A stretch of DNA of 64,000 nucleotides from Rothia endophytica (lineage in GTDB: Bacteria; Actinomycetota; Actinomycetes; Actinomycetales; Micrococcaceae), in assembly GCF_928381505.1 (NCBI RefSeq), contig NZ_CAKMSJ010000004.1:62001-126000 (forward strand), in the 5' to 3' direction. The translations under genes and the position numbers were made by a program. This document shows positions 42,683 to 51,242 of this stretch, in pieces. The stretch's first letter is position 1. Each line of letters starts with the position of its first letter. Below the pieces are notes generated by a model, which was not told where the DNA came from, made no database searches, and saw only the letters and a list, made by a program, of their open reading frames with translations.

Positions 42683-43747
42683 GTGGCAGAAGCCTTCTTC
42701 TCATCACAACCCAACCGCGTCATCGCAACCGGTGCCGACGGCGTCGAGCGGGTTGGCCCCGTCAACGCCGCCGAGGTGCCGCGCTGGGCTGGCAACGGCA
42801 CCTTCGCCCGCCTGCCCCGCCTGGACGAAGTAGAGAAGGCAGACATCGTCATCGCCGGTATCCCCTGGGACTCCGGCGTGTCCTACCGCCCGGGTGCCCG
42901 CTTCGGCGCCAACCATGTGCGTGAGTCCTCCCGCCTGCTGCGCCCCTTCAACCCCGCCGCCAATATCTCCCCCTTCAAGGAGGCGCAGGTCGCGGACGCC
43001 GGCGACATCATCGGCAACCCCTTCAATATTGAAGAAGCCCTCGAAATGATTGAAAAGGGCGTGCATGAACTCACCAAAGACGGCACCACGCTAGTCTCTA
43101 TCGGCGGGGATCACACCATCGCGCTGGCTAACCTGCGCAACTTGCACAAGAAGCACGGCAAAATTGCCCTGTTGCACTTTGATGCTCACCTGGATACCTG
43201 GGATACCTACTTTGGTGCCGAGTACACCCACGGCACTCCCTTCCGCCGCGCCTTTGAAGAAGAGCTGCTCGACACCGATGCCCTCTGCCACGTCGGTACC
43301 CGCGCCTCCCTCTATGGCACTGAAGACTTAGATGATGATGCTCGCTTCGGCTTCGGTATCGTCTCATCAGCCGATGTTTATTACCTGGGCGTCACCAAGG
43401 TGATTGAGCTGCTACGCGCTCGTATTGGCGAGCGACCGCTCTATGTTTCCATTGATATTGACGTGCTCGACCCCGCCCACGCACCGGGCACTGGCACTCC
43501 TGAGCCCGGTGGCATGACCAGCCGTGAGCTCCTGGAAATCCTGCGTGGCCTGCGCGGGCTTAACCTGGTGGGCTCTGAGGTGGTTGAGGTGTCCCCGCCC
43601 TATGATCACGCTGAGCTAACCGGCCTTGCAGGCGCCCACGTCGTCTATGAGCTCATCTCCCTGCATGCCGCTGGTGTAAACGCTCAGCCCACCTCGCCTG
43701 CTTACGGTGAAGCCACGGTTACCTACGGTGAGAAGGCAGAGGGCTAG
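42683..43747 (+). CDS. Ureohydrolase family protein (agmatinase/guanidinobutyrase type)
   Basis: A 354-residue binuclear manganese enzyme of the arginase/agmatinase family, which releases urea from a guanidino compound. All metal-ligand motifs are present: [11 protein letters not shown] (His), [12 protein letters not shown] (Asp-His-Asp) and [24 protein letters not shown] (Asp-x-Asp). The [32 protein letters not shown] start is agmatinase-like. GTG 42683 is chosen because CAAAGGAGATT lies upstream. Four bases separate it from an aminotransferase gene, which suggests catabolism of a guanidino amino acid. Guanidinobutyrate or guanidinopropionate are as likely as agmatine. Confidence 0.85.
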   Translation: MAEAFFSSQPNRVIATGADGVERVGPVNAAEVPRWAGNGTFARLPRLDEVEKADIVIAGIPWDSGVSYRPGARFGANHVRESSRLLRPFNPAANISPFKEAQVADAGDIIGNPFNIEEALEMIEKGVHELTKDGTTLVSIGGDHTIALANLRNLHKKHGKIALLHFDAHLDTWDTYFGAEYTHGTPFRRAFEEELLDTDALCHVGTRASLYGTEDLDDDARFGFGIVSSADVYYLGVTKVIELLRARIGERPLYVSIDIDVLDPAHAPGTGTPEPGGMTSRELLEILRGLRGLNLVGSEVVEVSPPYDHAELTGLAGAHVVYELISLHAAGVNAQPTSPAYGEATVTYGEKAEG

Positions 43748-43750
43748 AGC

Positions 43751-45019
43751 ATGTCAAAGATTGAAGAACTCCTCGCTAGCGCCACTCCGGCTGAAGCGCG
43801 CATTATGAATCATTTTGCTGCCCGGGCTGAGGGCTTCCGCCCCTCAGCGGTGCGCGATGTCTTTGAGGTTGCTATGCGTCCCGGCATCATCTCCCTAGCC
43901 GGTGGTAACCCCGATCTTGACCTGCTCCCTCTTGATCAACTCGGGGCCATGAGCGCCCGCATCATCGAAGAAGAGGGCCTGGACGTGCTACAGTACGGCT
44001 CTGGCGCCGGCTTGGAAGAACTGGCTCAGTTGGTCTGCGACTTTATGGGTTCTGAGGGTCTTAGCCCGCAGCTCGATGATATTCAGATGACTGCTGGCTC
44101 CCAGATGGGCCTAGACCTTGCCACCAAACTCTTCATCAACCCCGGAGACGTCATCCTGGCAGAGGGCCCCACCTACACCGGCGCTTTGGGCGTCTTTGAG
44201 GGCTACCAGGCGGACGTCCGCCAGGTGCCTCTGGACGCTGATGGGCTAGACCCCGCCGCAGTTGAGCAGGCGATCGCTGAGATTCGAGCTGAAGGTAAGA
44301 AGGTCAAGTTCCTTTACACCATCCCCAACTTTCAGAACCCCACCGGCATTACCCTCTCGGACCACCGCCGTGCCGAGTTGGTGCGAGTCTGCCGGGAGGC
44401 TGACGTCCTGATTGTTGAGGATAACCCCTACGGCCAGCTGGCTTTTGACGGCTCTCATCACCGCTCGCTCTACTCCTACGACCCTGAGAATGTGCTTTAT
44501 CTGGGGTCCTTCTCTAAGGTCTTTTCGCCGGGCGTGCGCGTGGGCTGGATGGTTGCACCTCTGCGGGTGCGTAAGTTCTTGCAGATTGCCGGTGAAGCGG
44601 TGACTATCTGCCCTTCGGTGCTGTCCCAGCGCCTGGTGCTGGGCTTCATGCGTGAAGGGCTCTGGGAGCCTCACACCCGCCGGACTGCTGCCCTCTACCA
44701 GCAGCGTTGTCAGGCGGTTCTCGACGCGTGTGAGAAGTACATGCCAGAAGGCACCACCTGGACGGTACCCACCGGAGGCTTCTTTACCTGGCTCACCCTG
44801 CCTGAGGGTGGAAAATTTGCGGATGCCGCGGACGCCCTGGCGCCGGCTATCGAAGCTGGCGTGGTCTTCATTCCCGGCTCAGCCTTCTACGAGCCGGTTG
44901 AGGTGGACGGCGCGCTGGCCAATCCCGGTGCCAACCAGTTGCGTATTGCCTTCTCAGCGGTTGAACCGGATGTGCTGACCGAGGGCGTTAAGCGCCTGGG
45001 ACAGGTGCTGGCAGCGTGA
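43751..45019 (+). CDS. PLP-dependent aminotransferase, class I/II fold
   Basis: A 422-residue fold-type I aminotransferase of the group containing 2-aminoadipate transaminase (LysN) and MocR C-terminal domains. It has [42 protein letters not shown], the [11 protein letters not shown]sp that contacts PLP, and [16 protein letters not shown] with the Schiff-base Lys near residue 256. It is translationally close (four-base gap) to the ureohydrolase, so it may supply or remove the amino group in the same pathway. Confidence 0.87.
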   Translation: MSKIEELLASATPAEARIMNHFAARAEGFRPSAVRDVFEVAMRPGIISLAGGNPDLDLLPLDQLGAMSARIIEEEGLDVLQYGSGAGLEELAQLVCDFMGSEGLSPQLDDIQMTAGSQMGLDLATKLFINPGDVILAEGPTYTGALGVFEGYQADVRQVPLDADGLDPAAVEQAIAEIRAEGKKVKFLYTIPNFQNPTGITLSDHRRAELVRVCREADVLIVEDNPYGQLAFDGSHHRSLYSYDPENVLYLGSFSKVFSPGVRVGWMVAPLRVRKFLQIAGEAVTICPSVLSQRLVLGFMREGLWEPHTRRTAALYQQRCQAVLDACEKYMPEGTTWTVPTGGFFTWLTLPEGGKFADAADALAPAIEAGVVFIPGSAFYEPVEVDGALANPGANQLRIAFSAVEPDVLTEGVKRLGQVLAA

Positions 45020-45025
45020 TGTCCT

Positions 45026-45057
45026 CCCTTCGGCAAGAGGTTTCCCTTGCCGAAGGG
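45026..45057 (+). terminator. Hairpin after the aminotransferase gene
   Basis: A perfect 12-bp stem CCCTTCGGCAAG / CTTGCCGAAGGG with an eight-base loop lies six bases after the stop codon. No U-run follows, so termination may be partial or factor-dependent. Confidence 0.5.
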
Positions 45058-45070
45058 GACCCCTTCCAGT

Positions 45071-45085
45071 AATTGTTCAACAATT
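45071..45085. promoter_or_regulatory. Perfect palindrome upstream of the pxpA-like gene
   Basis: AATTGTTCAACAATT is a perfect 7-1-7 inverted repeat, 80 bases before the start codon. It has the size of a GntR/FadR-type operator, but no candidate regulator gene is adjacent. Confidence 0.45.
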
Positions 45086-45164
45086 TGGCGAGATGATGGC
45101 CTTCTTGCTGTGTGTGCCTGGCAGAATAGAAACCAAACCCAGACCCCGCTTAAGGAGACACTCT

Positions 45165-45947
45165 ATGACCCAGGCAGTAGACCTCAACTCAGACTCCGGC
45201 GAAGCCTTCGGCTCCTGGACCATGGGCGATGACGAAACCATGATGGGCATCGTCTCATCAGCCAACATCGCCTGCGGCTACCACGCCGGTGACCCCAGCG
45301 TCATGCGCGCAACCTGCGCCGCCGCCGTCGCCCAGAGCGTAGCCATCGGCGCCCACGTCGCCTACCCGGATCTTGCAGGTTTTGGCCGCCGCTTCATCGA
45401 CATGACCGCCACTGAACTCACTGACGCCGTCATCTACCAAATCGGTGCCCTGCAAGCAGTCGCCGGCATTACCGGCGGGCAGGTCACCTACTGCAAGCCC
45501 CACGGCGGGCTCTACAACGCCATCGTGCACCACGAAGCCCAGGCACAGGCAGTTGCCACCGCGCTCGCAGAGCTCAATCGCGCGTCCGGCACTAACCTGT
45601 CGGTGCTCTGCCTGCCCAACAGCGAAATTGAACGCCGTGCCAAGGGCGCCGGGGTAGAGGTTTTCTACGAAGCGTTCGCTGATCGTGGTTACACCCCGCA
45701 GGGCACGCTGGTCTCCCGCCGTGAGGCAGGCGCCGTTATCCATGACCCTGCCCAGGTAGCGGAACGGGTGCTGCGCATGGTGGTGGACCGCGAGGTTATC
45801 GCCGTAGATGGCAGCCGCGTGGCACTCGAAGCTGACAGTATTTGCGTGCACGGGGACACCCCTGGTGCTGTTGCCCTCGCCGGTGCTGTGCGCAGCAAAC
45901 TCGGGGACGCCGGGGTGCAGGTGCGCGCCTTCTCCAGAGGACTTTAG
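45165..45947 (+). CDS. pxpA: LamB/YcsF family protein, 5-oxoprolinase subunit A homologue
   Basis: A 260-residue LamB/YcsF-family protein. In other bacteria this subunit works with PxpB and PxpC to open 5-oxoproline to glutamate with ATP. It shows the family start [62 protein letters not shown] and [37 protein letters not shown] precedes ATG 45165; an in-frame start 24 codons earlier has none. PxpB and PxpC are not in this window, so the subunit is orphaned here or its partners lie elsewhere. Confidence 0.88.
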   Translation: MTQAVDLNSDSGEAFGSWTMGDDETMMGIVSSANIACGYHAGDPSVMRATCAAAVAQSVAIGAHVAYPDLAGFGRRFIDMTATELTDAVIYQIGALQAVAGITGGQVTYCKPHGGLYNAIVHHEAQAQAVATALAELNRASGTNLSVLCLPNSEIERRAKGAGVEVFYEAFADRGYTPQGTLVSRREAGAVIHDPAQVAERVLRMVVDREVIAVDGSRVALEADSICVHGDTPGAVALAGAVRSKLGDAGVQVRAFSRGL

Positions 45948-46096
45948 CCCCTTTCACCTCTTGATAAAAAAGTGATACTTTCTGCCCGCGAGTGGCGGTT
46001 TATCACCACTTTTGGGCGGAAGGTACCCCTGAAATTTGGTTGCTCTACAGATGCTGTTTCCTATGCTGAGCGCTCTATTTGCTCCAGAATAGAAGC

Positions 46097-46819
46097 ATGA
46101 TCTTTTTTGCGCACCGCGGGCTATCCGCCACCCACCCAGAGAACACCCTGGCTGCTTTTAACGCAGCCGTAGATGCCGGCTTCACCTGGTGTGAAACCGA
46201 CGTTGACCTGGCTGCCTGTGGCACCCCCGTCCTACTGCACGACACTGACCTAGACCGCACCACCAATCTCTCCGGTAGCCTCTACGAGCACACTGCAGAC
46301 CAACTTGCATCAGCGGACGCCGGCTCCTGGTTTGCCCCCGAATTTGCCGGTGAGCCGGTGCCCACTCTGTCTCAGCTCATCGACCTCATGAACCAGCGTG
46401 GGCTGAACGCCAACATTGAACTTAAATCCAATGAGCAGGGCAGGGAACGCTCTCTGCAACTGGTGGACGCCGTCATCGAGCAGTTAGACCGTTTAGAGCC
46501 GGGGCGCCAGGTGCTGGTCTCTTCTTTCAACCACCTGCTGCTTGCTGAGCTCAAGCGCCGGGCACCTCGGTACCGAGTCGGCGCTCTCTTCACCCGCGAG
46601 ATGCTGCAACCTGACTGGCTTTCGGTGCTAGAACTTATCAACGCGGACGCTGTGCACATCCAGTCCGAAGGTCTGACCCGAGCCACCGTCCAGCAGCTTC
46701 GGGCCGCTGGCTACGACGTCAACGTGTGGACTGTCAACAGCCGTGCCCGTGTCAACGAACTGCGCAACTGGGGCGCCACCGGTGTCTTTACTGACTCTGC
46801 AGAAGTTGCCCACATCTGA
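46097..46819 (+). CDS. Glycerophosphodiester phosphodiesterase family protein
   Basis: A 240-residue GDPD TIM barrel, expected to hydrolyse glycerophosphodiesters to glycerol 3-phosphate and an alcohol. It has the catalytic IFFAHRGLSATHPENTLAAF (His near 6, Arg, Glu), CETDVDLAACGTPVLLHD (metal ligands and second His near 54), NIELKSNE and VNVWTVNS. There is no signal peptide, so it is cytoplasmic. A TTG start six codons upstream is possible, but ATG 46097 places the family motif correctly. Confidence 0.9.
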   Translation: MIFFAHRGLSATHPENTLAAFNAAVDAGFTWCETDVDLAACGTPVLLHDTDLDRTTNLSGSLYEHTADQLASADAGSWFAPEFAGEPVPTLSQLIDLMNQRGLNANIELKSNEQGRERSLQLVDAVIEQLDRLEPGRQVLVSSFNHLLLAELKRRAPRYRVGALFTREMLQPDWLSVLELINADAVHIQSEGLTRATVQQLRAAGYDVNVWTVNSRARVNELRNWGATGVFTDSAEVAHI

Positions 46820-46999
46820 GCCTATAAAGTGTGATGGTTAAATCTCAGGGCAATTTTTGCACCGCGCAGAATCCGCCAAAATACTGTAGAAATGCTGCCG
46901 GGACGCCGCCCTTTGTAGTAGTTGAAAAGGGGTGCAGTAAACCTAAAAAATACACCCGTGAAACGTGGCGGTAACCTGCCCGTTGTAGACTGGTATTCC

Positions 47000-48493
47000 A
47001 TGGTAAATGCAATTGGTTTTGACCGTGAGAAGTACATCGAGATGCAGTCTCGACACATCCAGGAGCGCCGCGAAGAAATCGGCGGCAAGCTCTATCTTGA
47101 AATGGGTGGCAAGCTTTTTGACGATATGCACGCCTCCCGTGTGCTGCCCGGCTTCACCCCCGACAACAAAGTCGCCATGCTTGAGCAGATTCGCGATGAG
47201 GTCGAAATCCTTATCTGCCTGAATGCCAAAGACCTTCAGCGCAACAAAATTCGTGCTGATCTGGGCATCACCTATGAAGATGACGTACTGCGCCTTGTAG
47301 ACGTTTTCCGTGACCGCGGTTTCCTGGTTGAGCACGTGGTTATCACCCAGATGGAAGATGAGAACACTAAGGCAGCCGAGTTCAAAGACCGCCTAGAGCG
47401 CCTGGGCCTCAAGGTCTCCCGCCACCACATCATTCCCGGTTACCCCACCAATACCGACCTAATTGTGTCTGAGGACGGTCTGGGTCGCAACGAGTTCGCT
47501 GAAACCACCCGCAACCTGGTGGTTGTCACCGCACCCGGTCCCGGTTCAGGCAAGCTGGCTACTGCCCTGTCGCAGGTTTACCACGAGAACAAGCGCGGTG
47601 TGAAGGCTGGCTACGCTAAGTTCGAGACCTTCCCCATCTGGAACCTGCCCCTAGAACACCCCGTCAACCTGGCTTACGAAGCGGCTACCGTTGACCTCGA
47701 TGACGCCAACGTGATCGACCACTTCCACCTGACTGCTTATGGTGAGTCCACGGTCAACTACAACCGCGACGTCGAGGCTTTCCCGCTGCTCAAGGTTCTG
47801 CTAGAAAAAATGACCGGCACCACCCCCTACCAGTCACCCACTGACATGGGCGTAAACATGGCGGGTAACTGCATCACCGATGACGCCGCCTGCCGCTACG
47901 CCTCCGAGCAGGAGATTATCCGCCGCTACTTCAAGGCACTGGTGGACGAGGCGCGCGGCGGCTTGAACTCCACTCAGTCAGACCGCGCCGCTGTGGTGAT
48001 GGCTAAGGCCAACCTGAAGGCCACCGACCGTCCCGTGGTTGAACCTGCGCGTGCCCGTGCTGAGGCAACCGACGCCCCCGCTGCCGCAATTGAGCTGGCC
48101 GATGGCACTATCGTGACCGGTAAGACCACCGACCTGCTGGGCTGCTCTGCCGTTGCCCTGTTGAACGCTCTCAAGCACCTGGCTGGCCTGGACGACGCTA
48201 AGCACCTGCTCTCTGACAAGTCCATCAAGCCTATTCAGGATCTCAAGACCCTGCACTTGGGTAGCGTCAACCCCCGCCTGCATACCGACGAGGTGCTGAT
48301 TGCCCTCTCAACCTCTGCTGCCCACGATGAGGATGCCCGCCTAGCGCTTGAGCAGGTCAAGAACCTGCGCGGTGCGGACGTGCACACCACCACCATCCTG
48401 GGTTCAGTGGACGAGGGGGTCTTCCGTGCCTTGGGCATTCTGGTCACCTCTGACCCCAAGTTCCAGAAGAAGGCGCTCTACCAGAAGCGCTAA
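47000..48493 (+). CDS. DUF1846 family protein
   Basis: A 497-residue cytoplasmic protein of the DUF1846 family, found in many Firmicutes and Actinobacteria and of unproven function. It starts [24 protein letters not shown], as relatives do. It has an N-terminal P-loop-like region with [23 protein letters not shown] (about 175-198), a conserved [24 protein letters not shown] block and a C-terminal alpha/beta domain. Longer in-frame starts upstream lack family similarity. A strong terminator follows. Confidence 0.85.
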   Translation: MVNAIGFDREKYIEMQSRHIQERREEIGGKLYLEMGGKLFDDMHASRVLPGFTPDNKVAMLEQIRDEVEILICLNAKDLQRNKIRADLGITYEDDVLRLVDVFRDRGFLVEHVVITQMEDENTKAAEFKDRLERLGLKVSRHHIIPGYPTNTDLIVSEDGLGRNEFAETTRNLVVVTAPGPGSGKLATALSQVYHENKRGVKAGYAKFETFPIWNLPLEHPVNLAYEAATVDLDDANVIDHFHLTAYGESTVNYNRDVEAFPLLKVLLEKMTGTTPYQSPTDMGVNMAGNCITDDAACRYASEQEIIRRYFKALVDEARGGLNSTQSDRAAVVMAKANLKATDRPVVEPARARAEATDAPAAAIELADGTIVTGKTTDLLGCSAVALLNALKHLAGLDDAKHLLSDKSIKPIQDLKTLHLGSVNPRLHTDEVLIALSTSAAHDEDARLALEQVKNLRGADVHTTTILGSVDEGVFRALGILVTSDPKFQKKALYQKR

Positions 48494-48520
48494 CCCCCAA
48501 GGAGCTTTCTTAAACGTAAA

Positions 48521-48550
48521 GGCTGCCACCGGTTGATTCCGGTGGCAGCC
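48521..48550 (+). terminator. Terminator after the DUF1846 gene
   Basis: A perfect 12-bp stem GGCTGCCACCGG / CCGGTGGCAGCC with a six-base loop is followed by CTTTTT. Confidence 0.92.
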
Positions 48551-48592
48551 CTTTTTGGTGGTTGTTCAGGCGAGTAATGAGCTTGGGCAGCC

Positions 48593-48976
48593 CTAGCCCT
48601 TGAAGGTGTCATCGTCCACGGGTTCACCCCAGTTGACGAATTCACCCTTGTCGTTGAAGGGGGTCACGGCGATGTGGGTCATGGGGCCCTCGCTGGTGGC
48701 ACCGTGCCAGTGGTTGACGCCGGGTTCGAAGAAGAAGGCTTCGCCGGGGGTCAGCAGCTTAGGTTCTTGGCCTTCGAGCTGGTAGACGCAGGTGCCCGAG
48801 GTAACCACGATCAGCTGGCCGACATCGTGGGTGTGCCAGTTGGTGCGGGCTTCGGCTTCAAAGGTCACTGCGAGGGACTGGAGCTCCTTGCTGGGGGCCA
48901 GCGGGTGCATGTAGGCCTGGCCGGTAAAGGAGCCGGCGGGAGCGGGCTTGCCAAGGGGGAAGAGTGAATCGGTCAT
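48593..48976 (-). CDS. Cupin domain protein
   Basis: A small 127-residue single cupin. Metal ligands are visible in NWHTHDVGQLIVVTSG (two His, Gln in place of the usual Glu) and GVNHWHGATS (last His). This arrangement resembles the small cupins annotated as mandelonitrile-lyase-like or carboxymuconolactone-associated proteins. The substrate is unknown. AGGAGGCACCC precedes the ATG. It is divergent from the cytochrome P450 gene. Confidence 0.8.
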   Translation of the reverse strand: MTDSLFPLGKPAPAGSFTGQAYMHPLAPSKELQSLAVTFEAEARTNWHTHDVGQLIVVTSGTCVYQLEGQEPKLLTPGEAFFFEPGVNHWHGATSEGPMTHIAVTPFNDKGEFVNWGEPVDDDTFKG

Positions 48977-49208
48977 GGGTGCCTCCTGTGGTGGTGGGTT
49001 TCCCTTTTAACCCTAAACAGCCAGGGTTAGTTTGGAGAGATTTCAACACGACTTTTATGGCAGAGAAGCTTGATGGCTAGCCTTGGGGTGATGATTCCCA
49101 TAGGGGTTTATCTAATGATTCACATTCTAACGTGCAGAAATGGGGTGAGTGGCGGTGTTAGGGTGAAAATATAAATAAGTATTCAATATGCCAATTTAGG
49201 AGTGTTCC

Positions 49209-50408
49209 GTGACGACTAACCCTCAAGAAACAACCCCCAACGACTGGGATACCCGCGCACCCGACGTCCAAGCCGACCAGGTCGCCGCCTACGACGCCAT
49301 GCGTAGTAAATGCCCCGTCGCTCACGATGACTACATGGGCTACTCCCTGCTCAAAAACGCAGACATCAAGTACGCCCTGGAGCACCCAGAAATTTTTTCT
49401 AATAAGGTATCAACCCGCCACATTGCCGTCCCCAACGGTATGGATGCCCCCGAACACACCGCCTTCCGTGCTGTTAACGACAAGTACTTCACCCCTGACC
49501 GTATGCAGGTCTTTGAGCCTCAAATTCGCCAGGTTGTGAAGTCTCTGGTCAGTAAGTTGCCTCGCAATGAAGTATTCGACGCCATGGCCGGCTTTGCCCA
49601 GCTCTACGCCGTGCGCATCCAGAATGTCTTCATGGGCTGGCCCGCCAGCTTAGAGCAGCCCCTGATCGAGTGGGTAGAGAAGAACCGCCGCGCTACCCTT
49701 GCCGGTGACCGCGAACAAATGGGCAAGATCGCCCTAGAATTTGATGGCTACATCCGTGCCCTGCTCGACGAACGCCGGGGCGCCGACGCTGCTGCCGATA
49801 TCACCGCTGAACTGATACAGGACGTTATAGACCTGCCCCAAGACCTGGGCGGCCCCCGCACCATGACTGACGAAGAGCTGATCTCCCTGATTCGCAACTG
49901 GACGGTCGGTGAACTGTCCACCGTCTCTGCCTGCGCCGGCATCATCCTTGCCTTCTTAGCAGAGCACCCGCAGGAACAAGACCGCCTGCGCACCAGCCTA
50001 GCAGTAGGAAAGACCGCTGAAATTGCTGCCGCCGTTGAAGAGGTCATGCGCCTTCAAGACCCCCTAGTCACTAACCGCCGCGTCACCACCCAGCCGGTAG
50101 AAATCGGTGGCAGGAGCATCCCCGCCGGTGCCAAGGTTACCATCAACTGGGCATCTGCCAACCGGGATGAAGACGCCTTTAAGGACGCCACAACCTACAA
50201 CCCCCATCGTTCCCAAGAGAACAACCTGGTCTACGGCCAGGGATTACACGTATGTCCAGGTGCCCCGCTGGCTCGTCTGGAACTGAGGGTGCTCATGGAA
50301 GAGCTGCTAGCTACAACTGATCTTATCGAGTTCGGTGGAGCTAACCCCACCCAGAATGCTGTTTACCCGGCAGCTGGTTACTCTAAAGTCCTGACGCGTA
50401 TCAGCTAA
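49209..50408 (+). CDS. Cytochrome P450
   Basis: A 399-residue soluble bacterial P450. The heme loop is YGQGLHVCPGAPLARLE with Cys349; Tyr replaces the usual Phe at the first position. The K-helix ExxR appears as EEVMRLQDP near 280-283. The I-helix segment NWTVGELSTVSACAGI lacks the normal (A/G)Gx(D/E)T oxygen-activation pattern, which recalls peroxygenase-like or specialised P450s. GTG start with TAGGAG upstream. No ferredoxin or reductase gene is adjacent. The substrate is unknown. Confidence 0.9.
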   Translation: MTTNPQETTPNDWDTRAPDVQADQVAAYDAMRSKCPVAHDDYMGYSLLKNADIKYALEHPEIFSNKVSTRHIAVPNGMDAPEHTAFRAVNDKYFTPDRMQVFEPQIRQVVKSLVSKLPRNEVFDAMAGFAQLYAVRIQNVFMGWPASLEQPLIEWVEKNRRATLAGDREQMGKIALEFDGYIRALLDERRGADAAADITAELIQDVIDLPQDLGGPRTMTDEELISLIRNWTVGELSTVSACAGIILAFLAEHPQEQDRLRTSLAVGKTAEIAAAVEEVMRLQDPLVTNRRVTTQPVEIGGRSIPAGAKVTINWASANRDEDAFKDATTYNPHRSQENNLVYGQGLHVCPGAPLARLELRVLMEELLATTDLIEFGGANPTQNAVYPAAGYSKVLTRIS

Positions 50409-50436
50409 CTTTCCAGAGTCTGAGCAGGGTAGATAA

Positions 50437-50466
50437 AAGGGGTGTGAGAAGATTCTCGCGCCCCTT
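50437..50466. terminator. Bidirectional terminator between P450 and transglycosylase genes
   Basis: AAGGGGTGTGAG / CTCGCGCCCCTT form a 12-bp stem with two G-T pairs and loop AAGATT. A-rich sequence precedes it, giving a U-run for the minus strand. Confidence 0.65.
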
Positions 50467-50481
50467 AGCTCAGGTAAAAAT

Positions 50482-51102
50482 CTAGTCTATGACCAGTTTG
50501 GCCTGGCGGTATTCGGTTGAAGGTGAGCAGGTCACCGCGTACTTGGAATTGGCGAGGTCATCAATTTTGACCACGTAGTTCTGGGTTTCAAAGTAGGGTG
50601 GGATGCCATCATGTTCTTCAACCGCACCGGGCCCAGCGTTGTAACCGGCTAGGGTGACGTCCTGCAGGCTGACCCCGTCTTTAGCGTAGGGTGCCAGTCG
50701 TTCTGAAAGGTAGGCGAGGTAGCGCCCCTGGGCGGCGATAGAGGCTTCTGGGTCGTTGATGTCGCCCTCACCCCAGATTTCCCAGGTTTCATCGGTGAAC
50801 TGTGCCAGACCCTGAGCGCCAGCGTGGGAATGGGCCGAGTTGCGCCAGTGAGACTCCGTTTCAAGTTGCGCTGCCAGCACGCCCGGGCGCATGCCCGCTA
50901 CTTGGGCTGCTGCCTCGATATCGTCGCGCAGTTCGGTGGGGGCAAAGGTCAGATCGGTCTGCCCGCAGTAGTCCTCATAGGTAGCAGAAAGCCCGGCGAC
51001 ACCCGCAGTCATGAGCACTGCGGACGCCACCACCTGCCAGTGGGCCAGAAGCCCGGCACCTGCTCGGAGCAGGGGGCTTCGCTGTTTAGGTTCAGAAGTC
51101 AT
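50482..51102 (-). CDS. Lytic transglycosylase-like (SLT domain) protein
   Basis: A 206-residue secreted or membrane-anchored protein. A hydrophobic segment at about residues 15-40 (LLAHWQVVASAVLMTAGVAGLSA) acts as signal or anchor. The SLT fold follows: catalytic Glu in AAQLETESHW, AGAQGLAQFTDETWEIWG and TLAGYNAGPGAVEEHDG. It would cleave peptidoglycan glycan strands or remodel the wall. It seems leaderless: TAATCT lies eight bases before the ATG. Confidence 0.87.
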   Translation of the reverse strand: MTSEPKQRSPLLRAGAGLLAHWQVVASAVLMTAGVAGLSATYEDYCGQTDLTFAPTELRDDIEAAAQVAGMRPGVLAAQLETESHWRNSAHSHAGAQGLAQFTDETWEIWGEGDINDPEASIAAQGRYLAYLSERLAPYAKDGVSLQDVTLAGYNAGPGAVEEHDGIPPYFETQNYVVKIDDLANSKYAVTCSPSTEYRQAKLVID

Positions 51103-51110
51103 TGATTTCT

Positions 51111-51116
51111 AGATTA
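51111..51116 (-). promoter_or_regulatory. Putative -10 of a leaderless promoter
   Basis: Reading leftward, TAATCT is followed by eight bases and then the ATG at 51102. There is no ribosome binding site. Confidence 0.5.
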
Positions 51117-51242
51117 CTTCACCTGTGCACTAAACGCAGTTCCGGGTAACCGAACTTACGGTGTGGTGTCCCAGACCAGCACGGGTAATCCTCCATGAGC
51201 AGGGGGCTTGCCCCATGCTCGTGAGGGGTGCCCATCCTGTCC

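Noticed and set aside
42277..42852. 191-codon minus-strand ORF across the 42,328-42,682 gap
   Set aside because: No ribosome site or recognisable domain, overlaps genes at both ends, and is Arg/Gly-rich as expected for a GC-rich chance frame.
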